From NCBI GenBank assembly GCA_002633025.1, contig NMRB01000045.1, forward strand, positions 393,101-457,100: 64,000 nt of DNA. Reading direction: 5' to 3'. This stretch comes from Notospermus geniculatus. Its lineage: Eukaryota > Nemertea > Pilidiophora > Heteronemertea > Lineidae. Shown here piece by piece: positions 11,708 to 22,851 of this stretch. Positions within the stretch are counted from its first letter, which is position 1. Each line of letters opens with the position of its first letter. Made by a program: the position numbers and the translations under genes. The notes beneath the pieces were generated by a model. It made no database searches. It had not been told where the DNA came from and was given only the letters and a program-made list of their open reading frames with translations.

Positions 11708-11883
11708 GGTGTAACATCTGCCAGTGTTCCACATCTGTGAGTGTTCCCCTCCTATTGTCCGACGGAATAAGCGGCGACCTGAAAATAAACGACACACAGA
11801 GAAACATGTCGATCTATCTGCCAGCGTTTCCCGAACAATAAGAGGACACACTCACCCACAGAAACACTGGCAGATATAACACC
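11708..11883. mobile_element. MITE family member, copy 1
   Basis: The terminal inverted repeats are GGTGTAACATCTGCCAGTGTT and a diverged complement (AACACTGGCAGATATAACACC). A second copy in the opposite orientation is at 22453-22629, and a more diverged relative is at 47885-48021. All three share the internal sequence GACGGAATAAGC or its complement. It lies in intron 1. Confidence 0.75.
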
Positions 11884-12284
11884 TCTAGGTTACATCGATC
11901 GTGGGTTTATGGATGAACTTAGTCACCATGTTATACAGTAGCATAGCGCCTGTATTCAGGTCGCACCAGAGAGTCGACTTCCAATAATAACAACTTCCAG
12001 ATAAGCATGGCCAGACAAGCCTCATGCCAGCGNTTGCAGATGGGACAAAGTCACTTATGAAAAATCATTCAATTCCTAATCTAATTTGGTTTCAAAATCC
12101 TCAGAAAACAAGCTCTCCAGTGATATACAACACTTGTATTATTGCACCAGATTTAATATATTTACTTGAATAAACTAGCTGGCTATTTCGTTTTGATAAT
12201 GCTCCACGTGGCAACCGCCATTTTGGTGCCAAAAAAATTCGGCAAAAGGCACAAGGATATTATGGTCAGCTGCAGTTACTTACA

Positions 12285-13720
12285 CTTAGATAGTCTCGTG
12301 TTTGGTATCAAACTGAAGCTTATGAAGGGTAGATTCTATCTGACCTACTTTCATGACCTACTGACCTACTTAAAGACCATTGGAGCTAAGGTAGTCGTGT
12401 TTGACATTAAACTGAAGCTTATAAAGACTAGGTTCTATCTGATCCTCTTTCATGACTTACTGACGCTGAAAGGGTAAATGTCGTCCTGGGTATATACAAA
12501 GATTACCCAGGATCTCTATCTTTACTAAAACAATAACCTGGGTGTACTTTCGTTAGCCGAACATCACCCAGCATGGTAGTATGACACCTGGATTCGAGGT
12601 TGTCTCGCCCGTGGTCATGTGACCGCCTGAAGAATGTCGTAAACAGCTACACTCAACAACTATCGCAGCGCGAGTCCGCGAGATTCCACGGGATTTCTAA
12701 ATATCACTCGTTCCTAGGCACAGATTACGGAAGCTGGGTGATGTTCGACTACCGAAACTACACCCAGGGTATTGTTTTAGTGAAGATTGAGATCCTGGGT
12801 AATCTTTGTATATACCCAGGACGACATTTACCCTTTCAGCCCTACTGACCTACATGTACGTGAAGACCATTGGAGCACAGTTAGTCGTTTTTGGTATCAA
12901 ACTGAAGCTTATGAAAAGTAGATTCTATCTGACCAATTTTCATGCCCTACTGACCTACACCATTAAGCTACACGTAAGGTAGTCATGTTTGCACATAGAC
13001 ACTTGTAGTGCTTCTCCCATCACACACGTAGTGATGACATCATGACCTCATTAACGACCACTGACTGCTCTTTTGTTTTGAAGCTTACATGCGCAAAGAG
13101 TTTTGGAAAGATGGGATTCCTGTAAAGTATGCGCAGTAAAGGCCTTCACAAACTAGCCTGTCACCATTATTTTTTCGTGAAAACCGCTTCAAAAATTATT
13201 GCCTTTGGACAAATCTGTTGATGGGTGAATATGGATGGATGAATTATGGATGAATGTTCCCTTTTTTCAAACTCGCCTACTCATTTTAGAACCTCCTTTT
13301 TGTGTTTGATTTATTGGCGTCCGTCATTCAAGATAAAGTGTTGGAGATTCGTTTGACACCTACCTCAGCCACAGACGCGCCGCCCACGATCGTGACGCTT
13401 GCTTTATGCATGGGGTATTTCATGGTTAGCCATTACATTTTGCCGCTACTGGGCATGCGCACAACGCAGAAAACACTAAGTGCACAGTATGTGCATGCGC
13501 GAGAAGGTATGAGTTAACCCGAGTAATAGAACGGAACGGTGCTTACGAGGAGCCGGCACGCTGCACTACACGTTTCTATGTGGTTTGGTATCAAACTATG
13601 CTTATGAAGTGTAGGTTTGAACTGACCTACGTCCACGACCTAGTGATCTACTTTAAGACCAGTTCAGCGAAGGTACATGTAGTCATGTTTGGTATCAGGC
13701 GAAAGCTAATAACGTGTACA
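12285..13720. repeat. Diverged 100-bp-class repeats in intron 1
   Basis: A unit reading GTTTGGTATCAAACTGAAGC, then TATCTGACCTACTTTCATGACCTACTGACCTAC, recurs at about 12297, 12400, 12890 and 13580 with substitutions. A palindromic MITE (12466-12839) splits the array. The units do not encode protein. Confidence 0.55.
12466..12839. mobile_element. Fold-back MITE
   Basis: The two halves are mirror images: CTGAAAGGGTAAATGTCGTC at the left edge, and GACGACATTTACCCTTTCAG at the right edge. The arms extend over about 120 bp, including CTGGGTATATACAAAGATTA and its complement. The element sits between two units of the surrounding diverged tandem repeat. Confidence 0.8.
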
Positions 13721-14380
13721 TTTAGCCCTTCCCACCCAACCTTGAGAGGCATGGTAAAGGTCAGATGGTCATCAGGTAGTGCACCATATCAGTTTCACTA
13801 TTTTAGGTGTTGGCCTACTCCAAAAACCAGTATGGCGACCAGGTGGCCATTTTGGATTTCGCATTCTCCTCTATAACTTGAGATCTTCGATATTTGCTTG
13901 CTAGCCATTAAAAGGTGCACTCGTACTTGTCTCACGTTTCCTCTGTTTCAACCTGCTGAGGTGACAGCTCATAGTCAGCTGAGCGCAAGACCCATGGGCC
14001 TCTTGTTGTAGTTCGTCTTACTGCTGCTAGGTGGCTCCTTCTACGTCCGCAATCAAATAACGCACTTGAGATCCAATACTGTGCGCCTTTAAAGTGTAAA
14101 TTTACCTTTTATTTTTATGTCGAATTCATGGTTCTTGAATGAGTTTAAAAAGAAAAATGAATGTTAGTTGATTTCGATTCGGTGAAGCTGTATGCTCCGA
14201 TTCGGTCCGATCGGGTGTTGTTACGAACCCCCCTCACTAGGCCTAGTGTCAGAGAAAAATATGTCATTCTGACGTGACTGGCAACCTAGCAACTGAATTT
14301 CAGACCGGCAGGGACACGTCCATTCCAAGCCATCCAATAATTGCGGGAATTATACCATGACACTTGAAAAATTATATACA
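13721..14380. other. Intron 1 sequence, nothing identified
   Basis: There is no exon-like signal. An isolated GCGACCAGGTGGCC motif lies near 13836. Confidence 0.4.
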
Positions 14381-15172
14381 GTTAACCTCGAATTTATTCA
14401 TACCCCATGAAAAATTATAGGAAAATATTTAAAAAATACACATCACCTGAATTGGCTCGTCTTAGGCTTCATTGAATGACTTGTAATCGGAATGTACAGA
14501 GATTTAAAAAATACGGCTAAAATATTACAGAGATATCACAATTTCAAAATATCATGAAACACTCAACTTTTTAAAATTTCAAATATTTCATTCGAAATCG
14601 AAATCAAATCATCCTATGACCAATTCTAAAAACTGTTGTAAGGGAAGTTTTCGAAAATCTCACTTCGATTTTGTGAAATTGCAAAATATCATTTGAATTT
14701 TCACATTTGATACTTTGATCATTTCAAGAAAAAAAATAATTGAATGCCATCAGGCCCACATAGTCAAACGAAAAAGATTCCAACGGAATTTTCTGACTTG
14801 TTCAATCATATGAGAGAGTAAACTTCAATGAAATAAAGAACAATGCATCGAAATCACCAGTTTTTCAAAATTATGCCGCAGAAACGAAGAGGTATATTCA
14901 TGCCAATATTTCTTCACAAAGTTTCCATGATAAGGCAGTATGATATGAAATCAATTTCGAATCAAATATCTGAAATTTTCAAAAATTAGGTTTTTCATGA
15001 TACTTTTGAAATTGTGATATCTTTGTGATATTTTGCCAATAATTTTCAATCGTTGTACATATCGACTAAAAATCATTAAATGAGGCCCAAGACGTGCAAG
15101 TGCAACTGGTAGGTATTTTCTAAATATTTTTCTTATAATTCTTCATAGGGTATGAATGAATTTGAGGTTAAC
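14381..15172. mobile_element. Fold-back MITE in intron 1, about 790 bp
   Basis: The left end GTTAACCTCGAATTTATTCA and the right end, whose complement reads GTTAACCTCAAATTCATTCA, form inverted repeats extending about 65 bp. The interior is A/T-rich, with recurring TTTCAAAAT, GAAATCGAAAT and similar words. There is no coding capacity. Confidence 0.7.
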
Positions 15173-15506
15173 TATAGCTTCGTGTTGACATGAACAGAAA
15201 ACCCTTATATCTGTGTGTTTTGTGGGGAATCAATGGCGCCATTTTGTTCAGTCCCCTGCGCAGATAGTACTGGTTTGGGTGCAGAGTCAGTCACTATATT
15301 GGGAGAATTGCGATAGGTGGCGCTGTGAGGAGTTTCTACTACAAGGCCTATCACGTTCATACTTAGTAGGCCCCCTATCACACAACACTTTGACATCGAC
15401 TTCATCGCTTGTTTAAAAGGAATGACGTGTTCTTTTTTTCGGACTGAGGACGGGATATATCCATCGTAAAAACGTTGCGTACTGACGTTGATCCTTACTT
15501 TGACAG

Positions 15507-15737
15507 ACCAAGATCACTGTACATTGCGGGAACAAGAAGAATCCGATTTCTGTGGACATAACAAGCTTCAAAGCAGTCCATGGCACCATCAAAGAACGAT
15601 TCCAGCTGACAGATGATTTCCAGCTGCAGGTACAGGATGCCAACGGCGAAAGAATCGACATCGACTGTGACGGCGATTTGGAAGATAATGCTGAAATCGT
15701 GGACACTATGTGGGTGGCCAAACGCCGATTTAGCAGG
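15507..15737 (+). CDS. Exon 2, second ubiquitin-like domain
   Basis: This is 77 codons between a TTTGACAG acceptor and a GTAAAT donor, phase 0 at both edges, so it joins exons 1 and 3 in frame. The residues again look like a ubiquitin-superfold domain: strand KITVHC, strand PISVDI, helix SFKAVHGTIKERF, strand DFQLQVQDANG, strand RIDIDCDGDLED. The domain is small and complete within one exon, as expected for a shuffled module. The call rests on fold pattern plus splice phase. PB1, CIDE-N or another UBL family cannot be told apart by eye. Confidence 0.7.
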
Positions 15738-15836
15738 GTAAATACATATTTAAATGTGACGTGGATTGTTCAATGAAAAACACTTGCAGTATTAGGCTGA
15801 CTTTACATCGGATGACACGCGACACAAACACGCAAG

Positions 15837-16826
15837 CGAACAATGGCATCACAAAGAATTCATCCCCATGAAACCTTTGTTAGCCTATGCGTTCGTGTCG
15901 CGTGTCATTCGTTGTAAAATCAGCCTTCCAGAGTGTTGGCTTGGTGCGTTTTTTATGTTTGTTTATGTTTTAAAGAGGCACGGTATGCGATCTCTAATCG
16001 TTATTTTGACTGCAGAGGGAGTCACCTAGCGGCAGCAATATGAATTACAAAAATGTACGTAGTAGGCCTAAACATGGTAAATTGGGTCCATTCGCCAACA
16101 ACGTAGTTGGTCCCTGGGGTTGGAGAGTGGCACTGCAGCGCCGGTTTTTGAGAAAAAGTGACAATACTGGACTCCTTTAAACCATGTAGAAAGTAATAAA
16201 TGTACTACATGAATAATCGGATCTCTTAATATACATGTATCACTGACCTGCAAAGAAAAAAATCTGAGAAATCATCCCATCACAGTCAGCTGGGGCAGTT
16301 CCTATAACTGAAAATGACATTAGGCCTAACTCCATTTCACACTGAAAGGTATATGTATTTGGGTTTTCTTAATGGGGTACCGGCAAACAAAAGGAGGCGC
16401 TGATCATCAACTCGGTTAAAACGCAGGTGCGCATGCCTTTGCGATTGTTGAACGTCATGAGCCGTCGTGCGTCATTCTGACGTTACAAAAAATGCGTCAT
16501 TCACAACCCATGACGTCGACCATTCGCCTGTCGTTTACGCTAAAATGGTCAACTTTATCGATTAAATTCATCATGTTCCCGCAGAGATTTTTGCTCAAAA
16601 GCAACGAGATATATTTTGGCACTTCTGTACTAAATGATAAAAAATTAAAATCCGAAATTGAGCGCAATGTTTTAGTTATATTTGGCCCAGAAACATGGTG
16701 TGCTATTCAGAATTAATTGGAAAATAACGTTAGCGTCACTTTCAGTGACGCAGTTATGACCGAGTTGATACTCAGCGCCACGTCGCGGATTAGATCTGCC
16801 GGTACCTCATTATTGCAATTTGTTTC
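15837..16826. repeat. Intron 2 duplication, copy 1 (uninterrupted)
   Basis: This segment is almost identical to 16828-18315, except that copy 2 has an extra 500 bp. Copy 1 runs straight through the site GATTAAATTC at about 16560. A single N at 16827 marks the junction between the copies. The arrangement fits two alleles assembled in tandem, or a recent tandem duplication. Confidence 0.8.
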
Positions 16827-16827
16827 N

Positions 16828-18315
16828 CGAACAATGGCATCACAAAGAATTCATCCCCATGAAACCTTTGTTAGCCTATGCGTTCGTGTCGCGTGTCATT
16901 CGTTGTAAAATCAGCCTTCCAGAGTGTTGGCTTGGTGCGTTTTTTATGTTTGTTTATGTTTTAAAGAGGCACGGTATGCGATCTCTAATCGTTATTTTGA
17001 CTGCAGAGGGAGTCACCTAGCGGCAGCAATATGAATTACAAAAATGTACGTAGTAGGCCTAAACATGGTAAATTGGGTCCATTCGCCAACAACGTAGTTG
17101 GTCCCTGGGGTTGGAGAGTGGCACTGCAGCGCCGGTTTTTGAGAAAAAGTGACAATACTGGACTCCTTTAAACCATGTAGAAAGTAATAAATGTACTACA
17201 TGAATAATCGGATCTCTTAATATATCATTGACCTGCAAAGAAAAAAATCTGAGAAATCATCCCATCACAGTCAGCTGGGGCAGTTCCTATAACTGAAAAT
17301 GTCATTAGGCCTAACTCCATTTCACACTGAAAGGTATATGTATTTGGGTTTTCTTAATGGGGTACCGGCAAACAAAAGGAGGCGCTGATCATCAACTCGG
17401 TTAAAACGCAGGTGCGCATGCCTTTGCGATTGTTGAACGTCATCAGCCGTCGTGCGTCATTCTGACGTTACAAAAAATGCGTCATTCACAACCCATGACG
17501 TCGACCATTCGCCTGTCGTTTACGCTAAAATGGTCAACTTTATCGATTAATTAACACGTTGTATGCCGAAGACGGGAATCTTCGTCAAACGCTGCCAACC
17601 GTTGTATGCCAAAGACGAGAATTTTCGTCAAACCTACTTTCTTTCTCCAGACGATAGATGGCATCATTGTGCTTCCGGGTACCTAATAGTTTGTTCAAGT
17701 CACCACTGGTTGGCGTGCTACAGATCAATGAGTCCACATGCTCACTACGCATATTTCTGTTATGGTGCGCAGGAAGATGCGTTTTTCTCCACTTTTTGCG
17801 CAGTTTCCGCAAAAAACAGCAAAATTCATGTTCTTCTCGATTTGTTTTCACTTCCGTACCTTTTGCTAAACATAGAATAAATGGTATCAATGGAAAGCTT
17901 GTCTTCTCTTCTTTCATTTGGTATATGGCAAAAGGTGATCTGTGTAGCCTACATGTACCATGTAATGCAACATGGTGAAGGACGGTGAAATTCCTGAAAT
18001 CGTTGGCACACTGGGGGAAAACCCGAAAACTGCTGTTGGCACACAAGGTGTTAAATTCATCATGTTCCCGCAGAGATTTTTGCTCAAAAGCAACGAGATA
18101 TATTTTGGCACTTCTGTACTAAATGATAGAAAATTAAAATCCGAAATTGAGCGCAATGTTTTAGTTACATTTGGCCCAGAAACATGGTGTGCTATTCAGA
18201 ATTAATTGGAAAATAACGTTAGCGTCACTCTCAGTGACGCAGTTATGACCGCGTTGATACTCAGCGCCACGTCGCGGATTAGATCTGCCGGTACCTCATT
18301 ATTGCAATTTGTTTC
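16828..18315. repeat. Intron 2 duplication, copy 2 (with MITE)
   Basis: It matches 15837-16826 in two blocks: 16828-17550 against 15837-16565, and 18051-18315 against 16562-16826. The blocks differ by a few substitutions and by an indel near 17223. Between them lies a 500-bp insertion. The second block, 265 bp in both copies, ends just before unique sequence leading into exon 3. Confidence 0.8.
17551..18050. mobile_element. MITE inserted at TTAA, with empty site in the other copy
   Basis: The insert starts TTAACACGTTGTATGCC and ends GGCACACAAGGTG, giving imperfect terminal inverted repeats of about 13 bp (CAC-TTGT-TGCC). TTAA is present on both sides, and the uninterrupted copy has a single TTAA there. 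The left junction is ambiguous by 4 bp because it reads TTAATTAA. A subterminal direct repeat of GTTGTATGCC(G/A)AAGACG lies at the left end. The TTAA preference is typical of piggyBac-like elements. No transposase is encoded, and the minus-strand frame across it is not convincing. Confidence 0.75.
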
Positions 18316-18442
18316 CAATCGCTTTCTGCTGGACGCTTTTTTCTTCGTAAGATTATGATGTGAGGCGTTCATAAAATAGAGCCAGGAGTGATGACTCACT
18401 GTATCATTGGTAATATCACTAATACCAGCGTCTTTTTTTCAG

Positions 18443-19450
18443 CCTGAGGATAAAGCAGTAATGGTGGCCTTGTCACCCTCAGTTGAAATTGGCGGAAAGA
18501 AATACTCCATAATCGAGGCACCTAAGGAAGACAGCGAGATCGTCAAACCAGAAACCGATAAGTTGAAGAAGGTTCTCGAAGTGGATAAACTCTCGGAAAT
18601 TTTACCGGAAGTTGCGGACTGTCTCAGAGTAGCATATTATGCCGCCTGTGCACGGAAGGACAGGAAAGAATATGTCACAGATCTGCAGTTTGATTTCCGG
18701 CAGGTTTGTTTTGATTTGGATAAAGTCATGTTAGTCACGCAAACCGAGGTCAGTGATGCCCAAGACGATTTGCACTGTGGATTTGGGTACATGTTGGATG
18801 GATTTGAGAAACTAGGTGTCGAAAGGATGGGGAGTATTGGGAAACATTTTGAACAGATTAGGAAAGCTGTTGAAAAGATCACCCAACAAGTCGGTGGTAT
18901 TGAACGGGCGCATTTTCCTAATCACAGTGAACTCATTCGCATTGCTGAAGAACGCATTAAAATGCTTAAGTCTGTAGAAGATGCAGCTAGAATGCTCGAG
19001 AGACTACACAGTGCCGCTTCGCCGCTACTTGCATTTGGTTTGGGAGGCGAATTCATTTCATTCTTGCACGGAAACCCACACAAGCAACTCGCTGACCGAG
19101 AGAAACGAAGATGTGATGAAGCCAGGCGGGAGCGATTGGAGGAAGAGGAACGTCTGAAAGTGCTCAAACAACGAAACGAAGCAAAGGTACAAGCGTCTGC
19201 TGCCGAAGACATGGATGGCGATCCAAACCGGACCGAAACTTATATAAATGCTGCAGAAACAGCCACCAGAAGGTTGCGGGCAGTTCTGGGTGCAATTAAG
19301 TATTTCTGGGAAAAAAATGAAATCCTATTTAAAAGCGTTGCCCCAAAACAGGAATTTGATAACGTGGGCAAAGTCGAGAAAGAAAGGAGGAAGGAGTACT
19401 TGTCTACGCCGTCATTCAAGCGGCAAGCCTTGGCGTCTAATGCTAAGTAA
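18443..19450 (+). CDS. Exon 3 (terminal), helical C-terminal half
   Basis: A strong acceptor (TCTTTTTTTCAG) opens 335 codons in phase 0, ending TAA at 19448-19450. The segment is mostly predicted helix. There is an acidic linker, then a region around DDLHCGFGYMLDGFEKLG, a heptad-like stretch (HFEQIRKAVEKITQQVGGIE), a helix with HSELIRIAEERIKMLKSVEDAARMLERLH, and a charged coiled coil (REKRRCDEARRERLEEEERL). Near the end is a W-containing helix, AIKYFWEKNEILF. I do not recognise the family. Two UBL modules followed by a helical bundle and coiled coil suggest an adaptor or scaffold protein, which is inference only. The predicted whole protein is 510 residues. Confidence 0.75.
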   Translation, partial: PEDKAVMVALSPSVEIGGKKYSIIEAPKEDSEIVKPETDKLKKVLEVDKLSEILPEVADCLRVAYYAACARKDRKEYVTDLQFDFRQVCFDLDKVMLVTQTEVSDAQDDLHCGFGYMLDGFEKLGVERMGSIGKHFEQIRKAVEKITQQVGGIERAHFPNHSELIRIAEERIKMLKSVEDAARMLERLHSAASPLLAFGLGGEFISFLHGNPHKQLADREKRRCDEARRERLEEEERLKVLKQRNEAKVQASAAEDMDGDPNRTETYINAAETATRRLRAVLGAIKYFWEKNEILFKSVAPKQEFDNVGKVEKERRKEYLSTPSFKRQALASNAK

Positions 19451-19471
19451 GCAACAGTTGAGTTAAGCGGA

Positions 19472-19608
19472 TGATCCACTGTTGCGATTTTGGGTTGAGA
19501 CGGGGTTGCGTTCCCTTGCGATTACCTTATAAGGACTTCCGATTGCCATATAAGGTAATCGCAAGGGAACGCAACCCCGCCTCAAGCCAAATTCGCAACA
19601 GTGGATCA
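19472..19608. mobile_element. Near-perfect hairpin element
   Basis: Two 58-bp arms starting TGATCCACTGTTGCG and ending with its complement enclose about 20 bp. The element begins 22 bp after the stop codon of the preceding gene, so it would lie in that gene's 3' UTR and form a strong RNA hairpin if transcribed. Confidence 0.75.
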
Positions 19609-19683
19609 CCAGCTTTAGTCGCGTGGCTGCGAGAGCTTCGTTTCTCCGCCAGTCGACAGCGAAATGTACATGTTTCGTCTATT

Positions 19684-20131
19684 GCAGGCCGGAGTGGACA
19701 CAATTCATATTTAATGTTCATATTAATTCCGATTTTATGTCCACATTAAATAACTAATTTATGTCCACCCTAAATCAACCAATCGCAGCTGAGGTTTTAA
19801 TGTTGATATAAAATCGCACTCCTTTAATGTCCATATAAATTCCCATTTTATAATTAGGAATTTATAATTAGGAATTTATGTCCACATAAAATCGACAAAT
19901 CACGAATTAGGACGTTTGGAAGGAAGTGACTGTTTCCGATCACTTCCGTCCACGATTCCATCGCTTTCTTGCTAAAATCCGTCTTACTATCGAAGGACGG
20001 AAGCGATGGAATTGTGGAAGGAAGTGATCAACTACGATTGGTAGATTTAGTCTGGACATAAATTCATTATTTAATGTGGACATAAAATCGGATTTAATAT
20101 GTAAATATGAACTGTGTCCACTCCGGCCTGC
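19684..20131. mobile_element. TIR element with nested palindrome
   Basis: The ends are GCAGGCCGGAGTGGACACA and its near complement, followed inward by inverted ATTAAATGTGGACATAAAAT-like words. A second palindrome (about 19937-20033, ACTTCC..GGAAGT arms around GATTCCATCGCTT) is nested in the middle. It is non-coding. Confidence 0.7.
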
Positions 20132-20135
20132 GATA

Positions 20136-20560
20136 TTCGTCCTATGGTTGCTGGTCTTCACTTGCTGCAGCAGCCCATACACGCGCAATATAATTGACCA
20201 ATATGAGGATCAAAATGGGCAATATTATTGGCGATCTTTCTTCTAGCCATCATACAAGAGGCGCATGTTTAAGCCGACCATACACGATCAATATTATTGC
20301 ACAACATGGGGCCCAAAAATAGGGGGTGGAAGAAAGGGGTGTCTACACACCAAAGACCTAAGACCCGAAGACCTAAGACCCTTTGTGTGTAAAAGGTGCA
20401 TATTGCAGAGAAAGAAGTGAATTGGGTGATTTTATTTTGGTACTCGTGTCCACGTAGAAATTCGATGGGGGTCTTCGTTTTGTAGAAGTGGGGGTTTTCG
20501 TTTTGTAGCTACAAAACTGAGACCCCCCATATCTACAAAACGAAGACCCCTCCAGATTTT
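20136..20560. repeat. Repeat with GTCTTCGTTTTGTAG units
   Basis: This carries the word GTCTTCGTTTTGTAG in direct and inverted orientation, plus GTGTAAAAGGTGCATATTGC. A relative lies at 36536-36830. Part of that copy (GGTCCTCATGCATATTGTGC) matches the reverse complement of 20171-20260. It seems to be a fold-back family with internal tandem units. Confidence 0.55.
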
Positions 20561-20668
20561 CTAAGTAAAGTGGTATGTGTGTTTTTTTCGTTAACTATGC
20601 CACTGGGCGACACAAATGACATCGTTTTATCCAGAAAGTAGCTTGGTCAGAAGAAATATCCGCTAATT

Positions 20669-20700
20669 AAGACCGCCCTCACCTCAATGAGGGCGGTCTT
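20669..20700. repeat. Perfect 13-bp stem hairpin
   Basis: AAGACCGCCCTCA and TGAGGGCGGTCTT enclose a 6-nt loop. This is a stand-alone palindrome in otherwise unremarkable sequence. It does not match the histone 3' stem-loop. Confidence 0.6.
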
Positions 20701-20759
20701 CATTGGTTTTACTGGAGTTTCTATCGCTCTCCGGATATCCGAAATTTCGAATGGCTAAG

Positions 20760-21560
20760 GATAACTAAACAAATATACTTTTTAATGCAAAAGTTGTGCA
20801 CAACATGGTCATTTAACCCCTTCCTTGCCAAAACACCCCTTAAAATCCTACCCTTATATACCTTTGCATTATTTAATCCTGAGGTCATGATATCAAGTCT
20901 AGACTTCATATGCTGCTGTTTTTTTGTTGCCAGCAGCATGTAGATGCAATCCAAACCTATTTTAGTGGGCAAACACAGTGTTTGGGGAAAATTCGACCCT
21001 TTTTTGCATATTTTTTTGTAGTTTCTCCTACCGATTCCGTGCAAGGTGGGATAACAACTGGAAACTTGCTTGAAAATAACCGTGTTGATGTCCTCTTTCC
21101 AAACATATATGATTTGAATAGAGATATGGCTTCAAAAGGCGGGATTAACCCCTTGTTTGCTGAAACACCCATGAAATCTAATGTTCATGAGCTTTCAATA
21201 TTTCGTTCTGTGGATATGAAAACACGTTTAGACTACATTATGATGCTGTTTTTTGTTGTTGTCAGTCATGTGTAAATGCAGTTGAAACCAATTTTGGTGG
21301 GTACATAATGTGTTGGGGGTCTATGACCCCCCAAAATGAAAATTTGGCCCTTTTCGTATATTTTTGTATTTTTTCCTACTGATTCCACGGTGTAAAGAGG
21401 TACAAAAATTTGAAACTTGTTTTAAAACGACTATGAGGATGTCCTCTTTCTGAAAATATATGATTAAGTAAAGATAAGGCCAACAGAATATTGATTTTTA
21501 ACTCCTTTATTGCGGAAACACTGAAAATTCGTAATTGAACAAAATTCTGCACATTGTGTC
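20760..21560. repeat. Inverted copy of the 347-bp tandem repeat
   Basis: This is the reverse complement of the 8574-9440 array, with the same unit order and moderate divergence. Like the first array it abuts an N gap, so both gaps probably hide more units. Confidence 0.7.
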
Positions 21561-21668
21561 TTTAAAATCTGCTGTACCCGCCGGCGCTATTTTTGAAAAC
21601 AGTATGCATCGAGGCAACATAAATCAACAATGTCTCCATAAACTAAAAGGATCTGATAACAGGGGCAT

Positions 21669-21914
21669 NNNNNNNNNNNNNNNNNNNNNNNNNNNNNNNN
21701 NNNNNNNNNNNNNNNNNNNNNNNNNNNNNNNNNNNNNNNNNNNNNNNNNNNNNNNNNNNNNNNNNNNNNNNNNNNNNNNNNNNNNNNNNNNNNNNNNNNN
21801 NNNNNNNNNNNNNNNNNNNNNNNNNNNNNNNNNNNNNNNNNNNNNNNNNNNNNNNNNNNNNNNNNNNNNNNNNNNNNNNNNNNNNNNNNNNNNNNNNNNN
21901 NNNNNNNNNNNNNN
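21669..21914. other. Assembly gap (246 N)
   Basis: This is a run of N between the inverted tandem array and a C-rich stretch. Open frames across it are not real. Confidence 0.98.
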
Positions 21915-21997
21915 ACCCCAGACCCCCCTCCAGCTCCCCTTCTAGACTCAATCAAATGCCCCCCCCCAAGCCAAAAAAGCTAGCTATGCCAAGTTAT

Positions 21998-22244
21998 TGA
22001 CGCGCGGTGGCATAATGGTTGGCTCCTGATCGGAAGGTTGCGGGTTCGATCCCCAGCCGTCCCACTCTCTCAACTGGCCTGAAACGTCCATCGTGTGCGC
22101 TATATTGTGGCTGCCCTTTGGTTTCTACAGAAAGGTTTCTGAATCATAGGCTGGGGAAATAATGTGTGAAGCGCTTAGAGAGCGTAATACGCTGTCAAGC
22201 GCTATATAAGAACTCACCATTATTATTATTATTATTATTATTAT
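21998..22244 (+). mobile_element. tRNA-derived SINE
   Basis: The head looks like a tRNA gene, with an A-box region (GGTGGCATAATGG) and a perfect B box (GGTTCGATCCC) ending AGCCGTCCCACT. A tRNA-unrelated body follows, ending GCGCTATATAAGAAC, and then an (ATT)n tail. This is the standard layout of a Pol III SINE mobilised by a LINE. The ATT tail matches the tail of the CR1/L2-like fragment near 53.5 kb, so that LINE class is a plausible partner. Confidence 0.8.
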
Positions 22245-22452
22245 GCCCCTGGAGCGCCCTCCTAAACAGAAAATCTGACCTTTGTAACAGTTTACCCCTC
22301 AAAAAATGAACTCCAATTGAACAACCTGTGCTCTTTCCTGACAGCACATGTTTTTTTAATGAATAGGCCCGGGGCCCGCAGGGGTGAGGGTAGCTGAAAA
22401 GCAAACCAATTTTCTTTTGCATAATATTGCTACTTCATGATGGAAGTCTACA

Positions 22453-22629
22453 GGTGTTATATCTGCCAGTGTTTCTGTGGGTCAGTGTGTCCCCTTATTG
22501 TTTGGGAAATAGCTGACAGATAGATCAACATTTTTCTCTGTGTGTCCCCTATTGTCAAGTCGCTGCTTATTCCGTCAGACAATAGGAGTGGAGCACTCAC
22601 AGATGGGGAACACTCCCAGATGTTACACC
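22453..22629. mobile_element. MITE family member, copy 2
   Basis: It is inverted relative to 11708-11883 and shares the same ends (GGTGTTATATCTGCCAGTGTT and GATGTTACACC) and internal words. Confidence 0.75.
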
Positions 22630-22851
22630 GGGATGTGATGGTGGGTGTGGCCGTGAGGGTGTCACAGTGAAATAGAAAAGATCAGCTAGCTCAACTAGAA
22701 AGCGTACCTCATGATAACTGTGGTAAATGTACCTTACCCTTCACGAACGATGAGCAGCTATTGCCAGACATTGCTAGTCATGGGTCCCCCACCAGATTTA
22801 CTCTAAATTCTCACTTACCTGTCCCATTCCTGAACTCTGAAAAAGTGACTA

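Noticed and set aside
17585-18046. 153-residue minus-strand frame
   Set aside because: It is confined to the inserted TTAA-flanked MITE and absent from the empty copy. No transposase motif is visible.
20669-20700. Rho-independent terminator or histone stem-loop
   Set aside because: The setting is eukaryotic, there is no T-run or histone gene, and the loop does not match.
21535-21955. Long frames through the second N gap
   Set aside because: Same reason as at the first gap: the reading consists mostly of N.
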